Positions 24,569 through 32,949 of a stretch of 64,000 nt of DNA are shown piece by piece. Under the pieces are notes generated by a model. The model was not told where the DNA came from. It saw only the letters and a program-made list of their open reading frames with translations, and searched no databases. Location: positions 558,001 through 622,000 of the forward strand of contig JBAZEK010000001.1 in NCBI GenBank assembly GCA_041653995.1. The letters run 5' to 3'. The DNA comes from Dehalococcoidia bacterium. Its GTDB lineage: Bacteria; Chloroflexota; Dehalococcoidia; GIF9; UBA5629. Positions within the stretch are counted from its first letter, which is position 1; each line of letters begins with the position of its first letter. Both the position numbers and the translations under genes were made by a program.

Positions 24569-24595
24569 TGCATTACAGACGCTTGTGTTAAAATA
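24569..24595 (+). promoter_or_regulatory. Possible promoter of dprA
   Basis: TTGCAT (24569-24574) and TAAAAT (24590-24595) with a short 15-nt spacer. Transcription would start only a few bases before the dprA ATG, which has no ribosome site, so the mRNA could be nearly leaderless. Confidence 0.35.
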
Positions 24596-24606
24596 CCTCA
24601 ATTTAT

Positions 24607-25710
24607 ATGCCTGAATACAGCGAAACCAAATACTGGATCGGATTCACCAGGGTGCCCGGCATCGGCAGGGTGAGGATCGCCCTGCTCAGGAGCCATTTCG
24701 GGACCCTCGAGAAGGCCTGGGCTGCGCCCGGACCTGAGCTGCTTAAAGCCGGGCTTGACGCCGTCGCTGCGGACAACCTTGTTGCCAGCCGACCCAGCAT
24801 AGACCTGGATAAGGACCTGGCGCTTATCGATAAGTACCGCATTAAAGTCATCACTTTTGAATCGCCGGATTACCCGGCGCTGCTCAAGGAAACGCACGAC
24901 TATCCGGCTGTATTATACGTTCGTGGCTCTCTGAATGCCGCGGACGCTAACAGCGTTGCCGTGGTGGGCACGAGAAAGGCTACGTCCTACGGCAGGCAGG
25001 TAACCGAGGATATCGTGGGCAACCTCGCTCTCAACGGCATAACCATCATCAGTGGCCTGGCCAGGGGCATAGACACTATCGCGCACAGGGCGGCGCTGGA
25101 ATCGAACGGACGGACCATCGCGGTGTTCGCCTGCGGCCTGGATATCGTCTACCCGCCGGAAAACCTCAAACTGGCAAAAGATATACTTGAGAACGGTGCG
25201 CTGATCAGCGAACATCCTCTGGGAACGAAGCCCAAGCCGGAAAATTTCCCACGGCGCAACAGGATACTGAGCGGCCTGAGCCTCGGTGTTCTGGTGGTGG
25301 AATCCGGCGAAAAGGGCGGGGCGCTGATAACAGCCGGATTTGCGGTCGATCAAAACAGGGAGGTCTTCGCCGTGCCGGGCAGCATACTATCCGGCATGAG
25401 CCGCGGCCCCAACAGGCTGATCCAGGATGGCGCCAAGCTGGTCAGGGGCCACCTCGATATATTGGAAGAGCTGCGCCTCCCGGTTGTTTCCCGCCAGATA
25501 GAAATCAATGACGCCCTTACCCCCGGCGGGAACGAATCGATTATAATAAAATACATTTCCGACGAGCCGGCCCACGTCGACGAGATATGCCGGGCCAGCG
25601 GACTGGATACACCTACGGTTGTAAGCTGCCTGGCCATCATGGAGATGAACGGCCTGGTCAGGCCAACAGGCGGTATGACCTATGCTTTGAACAGCAGGTT
25701 GAAGTACTAA
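24607..25710 (+). CDS. dprA: DNA-processing protein DprA
   Basis: A 367-residue DprA/Smf protein: an N-terminal helical (SAM/HhH-like) part, the Rossmann-like core with AVVGTRKATSYGRQVTE, ISGLARGIDTIAHRAAL, VFACGLDIVYPPEN, PRRNRILSGLSLGVLVVE and FAVPGSILSGMSRGPN, and a C-terminal winged-helix domain (about 300-367). It binds incoming single-stranded DNA and loads RecA during transformation. The topoisomerase I gene follows after 22 bases, a common pairing. Confidence 0.95.
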   Translation: MPEYSETKYWIGFTRVPGIGRVRIALLRSHFGTLEKAWAAPGPELLKAGLDAVAADNLVASRPSIDLDKDLALIDKYRIKVITFESPDYPALLKETHDYPAVLYVRGSLNAADANSVAVVGTRKATSYGRQVTEDIVGNLALNGITIISGLARGIDTIAHRAALESNGRTIAVFACGLDIVYPPENLKLAKDILENGALISEHPLGTKPKPENFPRRNRILSGLSLGVLVVESGEKGGALITAGFAVDQNREVFAVPGSILSGMSRGPNRLIQDGAKLVRGHLDILEELRLPVVSRQIEINDALTPGGNESIIIKYISDEPAHVDEICRASGLDTPTVVSCLAIMEMNGLVRPTGGMTYALNSRLKY

Positions 25711-25732
25711 TGACTGTATTATCGAGAAGAAT

Positions 25733-27793
25733 ATGACTGTAAAACTTGTAATAGTTGAATCACCGGCCAAGGCCAGAACACTGGGCAAAATACTGGGCAA
25801 GAGCTATGTTATACGGGCGTCTATGGGACATGTCCGGGACCTCCCGTCCGACAGGCTGGGAATATCAATAGACGGCGACTTCGAGCCCGAGTACAAGAAT
25901 ATCCCCGAAAGAAAGTCGGTGCTCAAGGAGATCAGGGAGCTGGCCAATAGCGCTTCGTCCGTATATCTGGCTACAGACCCGGACCGTGAGGGGGAAGCCA
26001 TATCGTGGCACCTGATTAAAGCCGCCAACCTTCAGAAGGATAATATACCCCTCAGGCGCGTGACCTTCCATGAGATCACACAGGAAGCTGTCGAGGAGGC
26101 TTTTAAAAATCCGCGTCCCATCGATATGAAGATGGTCGACGCTCAGCAGGCCAGGCGCATTCTCGACCGTCTGGTCGGATACAAGCTGAGCCCGCTGCTC
26201 TGGAAGAAAGTCCTCAAGGGGCTTTCGGCCGGACGCGTGCAATCCGTCGCAGTCAGGCTGATCGTAGACCGCGAAAAAGAGATACTGCAATTTGTCCCGG
26301 TCGAGTACTGGACGATTGAAGCCGAGCTTGTGCAGCGGACAAAAAAGGGCGTAAATTTCAGGGCTTCACTGGTCGGACTTTCAGGCAATGGAAAACTGGA
26401 TATACCCGATACCGACCACTGCGAAAGCGTCATATTGAATCTGCGCCGGTCCGAGTACTCGGTTAAGTCAGTACAGAAGAAGGAGGTCGCGCGCCAATCC
26501 GCACCGCCTTTTATTACCAGCACCATGCAACAGGAGGCCTGGCGTAAGCTGCACTATACAGCAAAAAAGACCATGGTCATCGCCCAGCAGCTTTACGAGG
26601 GATTGCCCATCGGCGAGGAAGGCGATACCGGCCTGATAACCTATATGAGGACCGACTCAACCCAAATGGCGGCTTCCGCCGTTGAGGAAATACGTTCCTA
26701 CATTGCGGCCAATTTCTCCAAACAGCACCTGCCCGCGGCACCCAGGCAGTTCACCAAGAAAGTTAAAATGGCGCAGGAAGCGCACGAAGCCATACGTCCG
26801 ACCAGGGCACAACGCGAGCCGGCGGCAATCAAGAAATTCCTCAATAAGGACCAGTTCCAACTTTACGAATTGATCTGGAAAAGGGCCGTAGCCAGCCAGA
26901 TGTCCGCAGCGCTTTTCGATACATTGACCGTCGACATCGAAGCTGAATGCGCCAAAATCAAGACGATATATCTTCTGCGCACCAGAGCTTCCTCTCTGCG
27001 TTTTCCTGGTTTCATGGCGCTGTACATTGAAGGCCGTGATGAGGAGAAGGATGAGTTCGACGACTTCAAGTCCGCTGCCATCCCGCAGTTGAAGGAAGGA
27101 GAACCACTCAACCTGATCGACCTATTCCCCGAGCAGTTCTTCACCCAGCCACCCCCGCGCTATACCGAGGCTACGCTGATCAAAGCGCTGGAACAGAAGG
27201 GCATAGGCAGGCCCAGCACATACGCTCCGATTATCTCCACCATCCTGGACAGAGAATATGTATACAAGGACGCTGGTAAACTGCGGCCTGAGGAGATCGG
27301 CGTTATTGTCAACGACCTGCTGGTTAGCAATTTCCCCAACATCATCGATTTCAATTTTACGGCCAGGATGGAGACGGACCTGGACGAGATCGCCAAGGGC
27401 ACAATGAACCGCCAATCTGTGATAAAGTCGTTTTATACCCCCTTCGAGACAGATCTGGCCAGGGCGCAGGAGAAACTGCAGAAGGTGGTGATCAAGTCGG
27501 AGGAAAAGTGCCCCGAATGCGGCAAGGACATGGTCCTGAAATCGAGCCGCTTCGGCAAATTCTGGGCCTGCTCGGATTTCCCCAACTGCACGGGCAAGAA
27601 AAACGTGGCGGTCAACCGCGGCCCTGCTCCCGAGCCGTCGGACGAGAAATGTCCCAACTGCGGCGAGGCTATGGTCATACGCACCGGACGCTACGGCAAA
27701 TTCCTGGCCTGCAGCAAATACCCTGAGTGTAAGACGACCAAAAAGATCTTCGGCCAGGGAAAAACCTATCATGCCCGTAAAAAGAAGGCCTGA
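25733..27793 (+). CDS. topA: DNA topoisomerase I
   Basis: A 686-residue type IA topoisomerase. TOPRIM domain at the N-terminus (VIVESPAKARTLGKIL, then YLATDPDREGEAISWHL with the acidic metal-binding triad), RILDRLVGYKLSPLLW, and the active-site tyrosine Tyr304 in GLITYMRTDST. The C-terminus has two four-cysteine zinc ribbons (CPECGKDM and CPNCGEAM). It relaxes negative supercoils. ATG with GAGAAG upstream; part of the dprA-topA-peptidase-efp run. Confidence 0.97.
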   Translation: MTVKLVIVESPAKARTLGKILGKSYVIRASMGHVRDLPSDRLGISIDGDFEPEYKNIPERKSVLKEIRELANSASSVYLATDPDREGEAISWHLIKAANLQKDNIPLRRVTFHEITQEAVEEAFKNPRPIDMKMVDAQQARRILDRLVGYKLSPLLWKKVLKGLSAGRVQSVAVRLIVDREKEILQFVPVEYWTIEAELVQRTKKGVNFRASLVGLSGNGKLDIPDTDHCESVILNLRRSEYSVKSVQKKEVARQSAPPFITSTMQQEAWRKLHYTAKKTMVIAQQLYEGLPIGEEGDTGLITYMRTDSTQMAASAVEEIRSYIAANFSKQHLPAAPRQFTKKVKMAQEAHEAIRPTRAQREPAAIKKFLNKDQFQLYELIWKRAVASQMSAALFDTLTVDIEAECAKIKTIYLLRTRASSLRFPGFMALYIEGRDEEKDEFDDFKSAAIPQLKEGEPLNLIDLFPEQFFTQPPPRYTEATLIKALEQKGIGRPSTYAPIISTILDREYVYKDAGKLRPEEIGVIVNDLLVSNFPNIIDFNFTARMETDLDEIAKGTMNRQSVIKSFYTPFETDLARAQEKLQKVVIKSEEKCPECGKDMVLKSSRFGKFWACSDFPNCTGKKNVAVNRGPAPEPSDEKCPNCGEAMVIRTGRYGKFLACSKYPECKTTKKIFGQGKTYHARKKKA

Positions 27794-27843
27794 TATTATG
27801 ACCACCGTCTTGAATCGTCTTTATTGATATCGGGAGCAGCAGC

Positions 27844-28935
27844 TTGAACCGACTGTCTTCATTGCGCGACACCTTCGCCACACACGATATAGACGGCGCG
27901 CTCATCGGCTCCGCCAGCAACAGGCGCTACCTTTCAGGATTTGTCGGAAGCGCGGGCTGGCTGGTCATATCAAATCAAAGGGCCTGCCTGGCAGTTGATT
28001 TCCGCTATGTGGAACAGGCCCGACGACAGGCGCCCGATCTCGAGATACTGTATATAAAAGGAGATATCGGCAACTGGCTGGACGGCCTTGTGGTCGGTAT
28101 GGGTATCGGCAAGCTGGGCGTTGAATCCGACCACCTCCCGCTTACCACCTACCATTCCATCTGCAGGGCTGCCCAATCAGCCAAAGACAATTTCCAGGTC
28201 ATACCTGTCAAAGGCATGATTGAAAAGCTGCGTGCTGTCAAGGATGTTGAAGAGCTCTTAAATATTAAAAAGGCCTGCGCAATTGCGGACAGGTCCCTGG
28301 AGAAGATAGTCCCGAACATTAAGTCCGGTTTAACTGAGAAACAGCTGGCCTGGCAGATCGAAAGTTGCATCCGGCAGGAAGGGAGCGAACCGCTGCCTTT
28401 CGAGATAATCGTGGCCTCGGGGCCAAACTCAGCGCTGCCACATGCCAGGCCGACGAACAGGCCCATTGAGGAAGGTGAACCCATAACTATTGATTTTGGG
28501 GCCAGGTGTAACGGCTATTGCTGCGATATAACACGCACCTATGTACTCGGAAAGATGGATGAGCAGTTCAATAAAGTCTACAATACGGTGCTGGGCACAC
28601 AGACAACCGCTATTGCTCTGATCAAAGACGGCATGAGCGCCGGCGCTGCAGATAAGCTGGTCCGTGATATGATTGACCAGGCCGGATATGCGGAGTGCTT
28701 CGGGCATGGCCTTGGTCATGGCATCGGTCTGGATGCCCACGAATGGCCGCGCCTGGGACCGATCGCCGATGATATACTGTTGGAGAAAATGGTTTTTACT
28801 GTAGAGCCCGGGATCTACCTGCCCGGATGGGGCGGAGTCAGGATAGAAGATACCGTCACTATCGACGGAGGTAAAGCGCTGGCCCTTACCACCGCAGGTA
28901 AAAAGTCCCGTTTGAACGGAGGATTAACATCATGA
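27844..28935 (+). CDS. Xaa-Pro aminopeptidase-like metallopeptidase (M24 family)
   Basis: A 363-residue pita-bread peptidase with an N-terminal creatinase-type domain (about 1-130). Metal ligands are visible: Asp in TIDFGA, Asp in CDITRTY, His in GHGLGHGIGLDAHE, Glu in VEPGIY and Glu in RIEDTV. It removes N-terminal residues before proline. The start is TTG with GGGAGC upstream; no ATG fits the family N-terminus. The stop overlaps the efp start by four bases (ATGA), so the two genes are coupled, an arrangement common in bacteria. Confidence 0.93.
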   Translation: MNRLSSLRDTFATHDIDGALIGSASNRRYLSGFVGSAGWLVISNQRACLAVDFRYVEQARRQAPDLEILYIKGDIGNWLDGLVVGMGIGKLGVESDHLPLTTYHSICRAAQSAKDNFQVIPVKGMIEKLRAVKDVEELLNIKKACAIADRSLEKIVPNIKSGLTEKQLAWQIESCIRQEGSEPLPFEIIVASGPNSALPHARPTNRPIEEGEPITIDFGARCNGYCCDITRTYVLGKMDEQFNKVYNTVLGTQTTAIALIKDGMSAGAADKLVRDMIDQAGYAECFGHGLGHGIGLDAHEWPRLGPIADDILLEKMVFTVEPGIYLPGWGGVRIEDTVTIDGGKALALTTAGKKSRLNGGLTS

Positions 28936-29489
28936 TCGACGCCGGCGAACTTAAAAAGGGCATTACCATCGTGCTGGACGGGCAGCTTTATCAGGTGCTG
29001 GACTATCAGCACATCAAGATGGGCAGGGGCTCAGCTCAGATCAGGATACGGCTGAGAGACGTCAAGGCAGGACATATAGTTGAAAAATCTTTTCAGGCCA
29101 GCGAGAAATTCGCCAAGGCCTTTCTGGAAAGGCGGCAGGTCCAATTTCTTTACAACGACGGAAACCTCTATCACTTCATGGACAACCAGAACTACGAGCA
29201 GATGGCCGTGGACAAAGGGTTGATGGGCGACACCACCAACTACCTCAAAGAGAATATGAACATGGAATTGCTCATGCATAAGGGAGTCCCCATCGGTGTG
29301 GAACTGCCTATCTCGGTGGAGTTGAAGATCGCCGAGACAGGCCCCGGCTTCAAAGGGAATACGGCCAGCGCCGGAGGAAAGCCCGCACAACTCGAGACCG
29401 GCATCACCATCCAGGTGCCTTTCTTCATCAATACCGGCGATACCATCAGGGTCGATACCAGGACCGGCCAGTATCTGGAGAGGGTCTGA
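28932..29489 (+). CDS. efp: Translation elongation factor P with arginine at the modification site
   Basis: A 185-residue EF-P with all three beta domains: KOW-like N-terminal domain, OB domain (YNDGNLYHFMDNQNYEQ) and C-terminal OB domain (ETGPGFKGNTAS, GDTIRVDTRTGQYLERV). It relieves ribosome stalling at proline runs. The loop that reaches the peptidyl centre reads KMGRGSAQ, so Arg32 stands where most EF-Ps have lysine. In Pseudomonas-type EF-P an arginine at this place is rhamnosylated by EarP; no earP is in the window. Coupled to the upstream peptidase gene. Confidence 0.96.
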   Translation: MIDAGELKKGITIVLDGQLYQVLDYQHIKMGRGSAQIRIRLRDVKAGHIVEKSFQASEKFAKAFLERRQVQFLYNDGNLYHFMDNQNYEQMAVDKGLMGDTTNYLKENMNMELLMHKGVPIGVELPISVELKIAETGPGFKGNTASAGGKPAQLETGITIQVPFFINTGDTIRVDTRTGQYLERV

Positions 29490-29493
29490 TCTG

Positions 29494-30147
29494 GTGATCA
29501 GGGCAGACCTGCATGTCCATACAAGGCATTCGATTGACTCCTACATGTCATATGAGCAGCTGATCGAAGCCTGTCAATCCAAAGGTATAAACTGCATCGG
29601 CGTGGCCGACCACGGCACCACGCTGGGGGCCCGGGAGATGAGCAAGATGGCCCCGATCAAGATCATTATCTGCGAAGAAGTGCGCACCCCTTACGGCGAG
29701 ATCATGGGCATGTTCCTGCATGAAGATATACCGGACAAGATACCCGTGGACGAGGCTGTAAAGCGTATTCGCGATCAGGGCGGGCTGATCTGCATACCCC
29801 ATCCATACGACATGGTCAGGCCCTCCGCCTTCCGCAAAACGAAGGTTCTGGAGAAGCTGGCGGACAGCGTGGACATTATCGAAGTATACAATTCACGCAG
29901 CCTTTTCCCCGGCACAGAAAAAAGGGCGCTCAGCCTGGCCCGGCGTCACGGCACACTGATTAGCGCAGGGTCCGATGCCCACAGTCCATCTGAATTAGGC
30001 TACGCCATCGTCGAAATGCAGGATTTCAACAGCCCGCAGGAGTTTTTGGCTTCCCTTAAGGACGCCACCATACACAGCAGGAAGTCTAGCCCGCTGATCC
30101 ACTTCCTCAGCGTAACCGCACGAGTGGACAAAAATATTAACAAATAG
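29494..30147 (+). CDS. PHP-domain metal-dependent phosphoesterase
   Basis: A 217-residue PHP protein. Metal ligands: RADLHVHTRHSIDS at the N-terminus, GVADHGTT, CIPHPYD and SAGSDAHSPSELG. Proteins of this size act on nucleotides or small phosphates; the substrate is unknown. GTG start with GGAGAGGG upstream, five bases after efp. Confidence 0.9.
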   Translation: MIRADLHVHTRHSIDSYMSYEQLIEACQSKGINCIGVADHGTTLGAREMSKMAPIKIIICEEVRTPYGEIMGMFLHEDIPDKIPVDEAVKRIRDQGGLICIPHPYDMVRPSAFRKTKVLEKLADSVDIIEVYNSRSLFPGTEKRALSLARRHGTLISAGSDAHSPSELGYAIVEMQDFNSPQEFLASLKDATIHSRKSSPLIHFLSVTARVDKNINK

Positions 30148-30155
30148 TCGGAAAC

Positions 30156-30974
30156 ATGTTGAAAATCGGGTGGTTTTCTACGGCGCGGGGTGACAGCTCT
30201 AAAAAACTGCTGGATACCGTTGTCTCCGCAATCCTCAACGGCGGCCTGGACGCCCGCATCGAGTTCGTTTTTTGCAGCCGCGAGGCCGGCGAATCCGAGA
30301 AAACAGATGTTTTCCTGTCCCAGGTCAAGCAATACTCCATCCCGCTGGTGACCTCCTCGGTAAAAAAATTCGCGGGCAACGTGCGGCAGCAAGTAGGTGT
30401 AAGGGAGAAGGAACTACCGTGGTGGCGGCTGGAGTACGACCGGCAGGTTATGGCCAGGCTGGTGGATTTCAGAGTCGACATATGCCTGCTGGCGGGCTAT
30501 ATGCTGATCGTGGGTCACGAGATGTGCAGCAAATTCAACATGATCAATCTGCATCCTGCACTACCTACAGGTCCCAAGGGAACCTGGCAGGAGGTCATCT
30601 GGCAGCTGATAAAGGAGCGGGCCACAGAGTCGGGTGTTATGATTCACCTGGTCACACCTGAACTGGATAGGGGCCCGGTGATCTCGTTCTGCCGATATCC
30701 CATCAGGGGTGACCGTTTCGATGCTCTCTGGAATCTCGTAGGGGAGAGATCGGTGGAGGAGATCAAGAAATGCGAGGGCGAGGACAACGCTCTATTTAAA
30801 TTGATACGGCAGAGCGGTTTTATCAGGGAAATCCCGCTTATCATCCATACGCTGCGTTCGTTCAGCCAGGGTAAAATAAGTATAGACAGCCGTAAAAAGC
30901 TGCTGGACAGCAGCGGACAGCCCCTATCGGGCTGTGAGCTTACCGCCGAGATAGACAGAGAGATATCCCGGTAA
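30156..30974 (+). CDS. Formyltransferase-family protein (PurN/Fmt-like core)
   Basis: A 272-residue protein whose residues about 90-195 match the formyl transferase core: ICLLAGYMLIVG, the Asn-His motif NMINLHPALPTGPKG and ESGVMIHLVTPELDRGPVI with the conserved Asp. It resembles glycinamide ribonucleotide transformylase but lacks the typical PurN N-terminus and carries about 60 extra C-terminal residues, so the formyl acceptor is uncertain. Its stop codon directly abuts the stop of the convergent clpP (TAA then TTA), with no bases between. Confidence 0.8.
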   Translation: MLKIGWFSTARGDSSKKLLDTVVSAILNGGLDARIEFVFCSREAGESEKTDVFLSQVKQYSIPLVTSSVKKFAGNVRQQVGVREKELPWWRLEYDRQVMARLVDFRVDICLLAGYMLIVGHEMCSKFNMINLHPALPTGPKGTWQEVIWQLIKERATESGVMIHLVTPELDRGPVISFCRYPIRGDRFDALWNLVGERSVEEIKKCEGEDNALFKLIRQSGFIREIPLIIHTLRSFSQGKISIDSRKKLLDSSGQPLSGCELTAEIDREISR

Positions 30975-31589
30975 TTACTTTTTGTCTTTCTTGGCTGCGG
31001 CAGAGAGGACGTCGTCGATCAGGCCGTATTCCACCGCCTGCTTGGTATCGAAATAGATGTCCCTGTCGGTATCCTGGCGAATCTTTTCCAGTGACTGGCC
31101 GGTGTGGTCGGAAAGTATCTTGGCCACCAGTTCATCCAGTCTCTCGAACTCTTTAGCGGCGATTTTGATATCGGTTATCTGTCCCTGTGTCCCGGCCCGG
31201 CCCTGATGCATGTGGATGGTGGAATTAGGAAGGGCATACCTCTTGCCCTTGGCGCCGGCGCACAGGAGAACCGTGCCCATGCTGTAAGCCGAACCCACGC
31301 AGATGGTGGAGACATCCGGCTGGATCAACTGCATGGTATCGTAAATAGCCAGCCCTGCGGTGACGACTCCACCCGGTGAGTGGATATAGAGGCTGATGTC
31401 TTTCTCGGGATCCTCCCTGGCCAGATAAAGCAGCTGTGCGACGATAACATTCGCTACCTGGTCGTCAACCTGCGTGCCAAGGAAAATGATCCTCTCCTTA
31501 AGCAGCAGAGAATAAATGTCCATAAAGCGCTCACCTCTGGCGCTGCTCTCAACTACTGTTGGTATTATGTTAAGTGGTGACCTTTCCAT
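30975..31589 (-). CDS. clpP: ATP-dependent Clp protease proteolytic subunit
   Basis: A 204-residue ClpP serine protease. Catalytic triad: Ser103 (GSAYSMGTVL), His128 (IHMHQGRAG) and Asp177 (DTDRDIYF). The hairpin after the His differs from the usual HQPxGG. It forms a tetradecamer with Clp ATPases. ATG with GGAGG; its first 20 bases overlap the end of the trigger factor gene, a very common tig-clpP order. Expressed from the promoter at 32911-32938. Confidence 0.96.
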   Translation of the reverse strand: MERSPLNIIPTVVESSARGERFMDIYSLLLKERIIFLGTQVDDQVANVIVAQLLYLAREDPEKDISLYIHSPGGVVTAGLAIYDTMQLIQPDVSTICVGSAYSMGTVLLCAGAKGKRYALPNSTIHMHQGRAGTQGQITDIKIAAKEFERLDELVAKILSDHTGQSLEKIRQDTDRDIYFDTKQAVEYGLIDDVLSAAAKKDKK

Positions 31590-32889
31590 CAGTTACCTCC
31601 GTATTTATATTATTATCCTGTCCCGTGACCAGTTTGGTCAGGAAATCCATAGCCTTGTTGATGACCATCATATCCCTGAGCGATTCATGCGGCCTCGGCT
31701 GGTTAAAGAGGGCCTTCACATCATCCGCCCTGCTGGGATCTTCAGCGGCCATCTTCTCGATCGACTCGTTAACTTCTTCATCGCTGATCGTTATGCCCTC
31801 GAGCTCGGCGATCTTGCTGGTGATAAGGTAGGCTTTGACGCGATCGGATGCGGCCGGCTTGAGGTCCTCCTGGTGCTGTTCGAGCGTCTTTTTGGCGTTT
31901 ATCAGGTAATTCTCCAATCCCTTTACGCCGTCAGGGAAATTCCTGGCCTCCTCATTAATTATATGATCCACCTCCCTCTCTACCAGCACGGGAGGAAAAT
32001 CAATGGTGCTCTGCTCGATCAGCGCGGTGATCAGTTTATGCTCAAACTCTTTCTTCAGGCTGTCATCGGCGCGCGCCTTCAGACCCTGTTTTATCTTCTC
32101 CCTCAGGTCGGCCAAATTCTCGCTGCCGGCGTTCTTGGCAAACTCGTCGTTGATCTCGGGAAGGCTTTTCTCTTTAACTTCCCTGACTTTGACGCTGAAT
32201 GAATACCTTTTCCCTGCGATCTCCTTGATTTCGTAGTCATCGGAGAAGTCTATATCAAACGATTTCTCTTCATCCTTGCTCATGCCCTCGATCTTTTCGG
32301 CGAAGCCGGGCACCGGATACTTGGAACCCTGGCTGACCTCATATGCGGCATCTTTGCGCGAAAGGATGGTCTCCTCGCCGCGTTTGCCTTCGATATCGAT
32401 AGTGACTATATCGCCGAAACTGACAACCCTTTCTGCGGGTACCAGGGTGCCGAACTGCATCTGCAGCTGTTCGATAACCTGGTTGATATCGTCCTCGCCA
32501 ATCTCCTTTTTACCCATCTCCATCTTGATATCGCGGTAGTTGCCGGGCGTGACATCGGGTTTGGTCGGAACGATTGCCTTGAATATGATGGGGTCGAGCT
32601 GTACCAGCTCTATCTTGGGCTGGTCGATGGCCAGTATGGACTCATTTTTCAGAGCTTCCTCGTATGCCTCGGGCACCAGGTGTTCCAGCGCTTCCTGCAT
32701 AATCGCCTGCTTGCCGATGTGCTGCTCGACCAGCGAGACGGGCGCCTTGCCCTTCCTGAAGCCGGGCAGCACAACTCTCCTGGCCAGGTGCTCGAGGGCG
32801 ATGCCCATATATCTCTCTGTCTCAGATCCCTCCATCTCGACGTTTAAAGCGATCTGGCAGTTCTCTATTTTTTCTGATGTAGTCTTCAT
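31570..32889 (-). CDS. tig: Trigger factor
   Basis: A 439-residue ribosome-bound chaperone. The N-terminal ribosome-binding domain has the GFRKGKAP signature; the middle (about 155-245) is the FKBP-type PPIase domain (FGDIVTIDIEG); the rest is the helical C-terminal chaperone domain. Length is normal. Followed by clpP with overlap. ATG with AAGG upstream. Confidence 0.96.
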   Translation of the reverse strand: MKTTSEKIENCQIALNVEMEGSETERYMGIALEHLARRVVLPGFRKGKAPVSLVEQHIGKQAIMQEALEHLVPEAYEEALKNESILAIDQPKIELVQLDPIIFKAIVPTKPDVTPGNYRDIKMEMGKKEIGEDDINQVIEQLQMQFGTLVPAERVVSFGDIVTIDIEGKRGEETILSRKDAAYEVSQGSKYPVPGFAEKIEGMSKDEEKSFDIDFSDDYEIKEIAGKRYSFSVKVREVKEKSLPEINDEFAKNAGSENLADLREKIKQGLKARADDSLKKEFEHKLITALIEQSTIDFPPVLVEREVDHIINEEARNFPDGVKGLENYLINAKKTLEQHQEDLKPAASDRVKAYLITSKIAELEGITISDEEVNESIEKMAAEDPSRADDVKALFNQPRPHESLRDMMVINKAMDFLTKLVTGQDNNINTEVTDGKVTT

Positions 32890-32910
32890 ATTAACCTTTC
32901 ACCTTGAGTT

Positions 32911-32938
32911 ATTATAACATTGCAAAAATGGTCTTCAA
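32911..32938 (-). promoter_or_regulatory. Sigma70-type promoter of tig-clpP
   Basis: Minus strand TTGAAG (32933-32938), 16 nt, TATAAT (32911-32916), 22 bases upstream of the tig ATG. Confidence 0.6.
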
Positions 32939-32949
32939 AAAGATATAGG

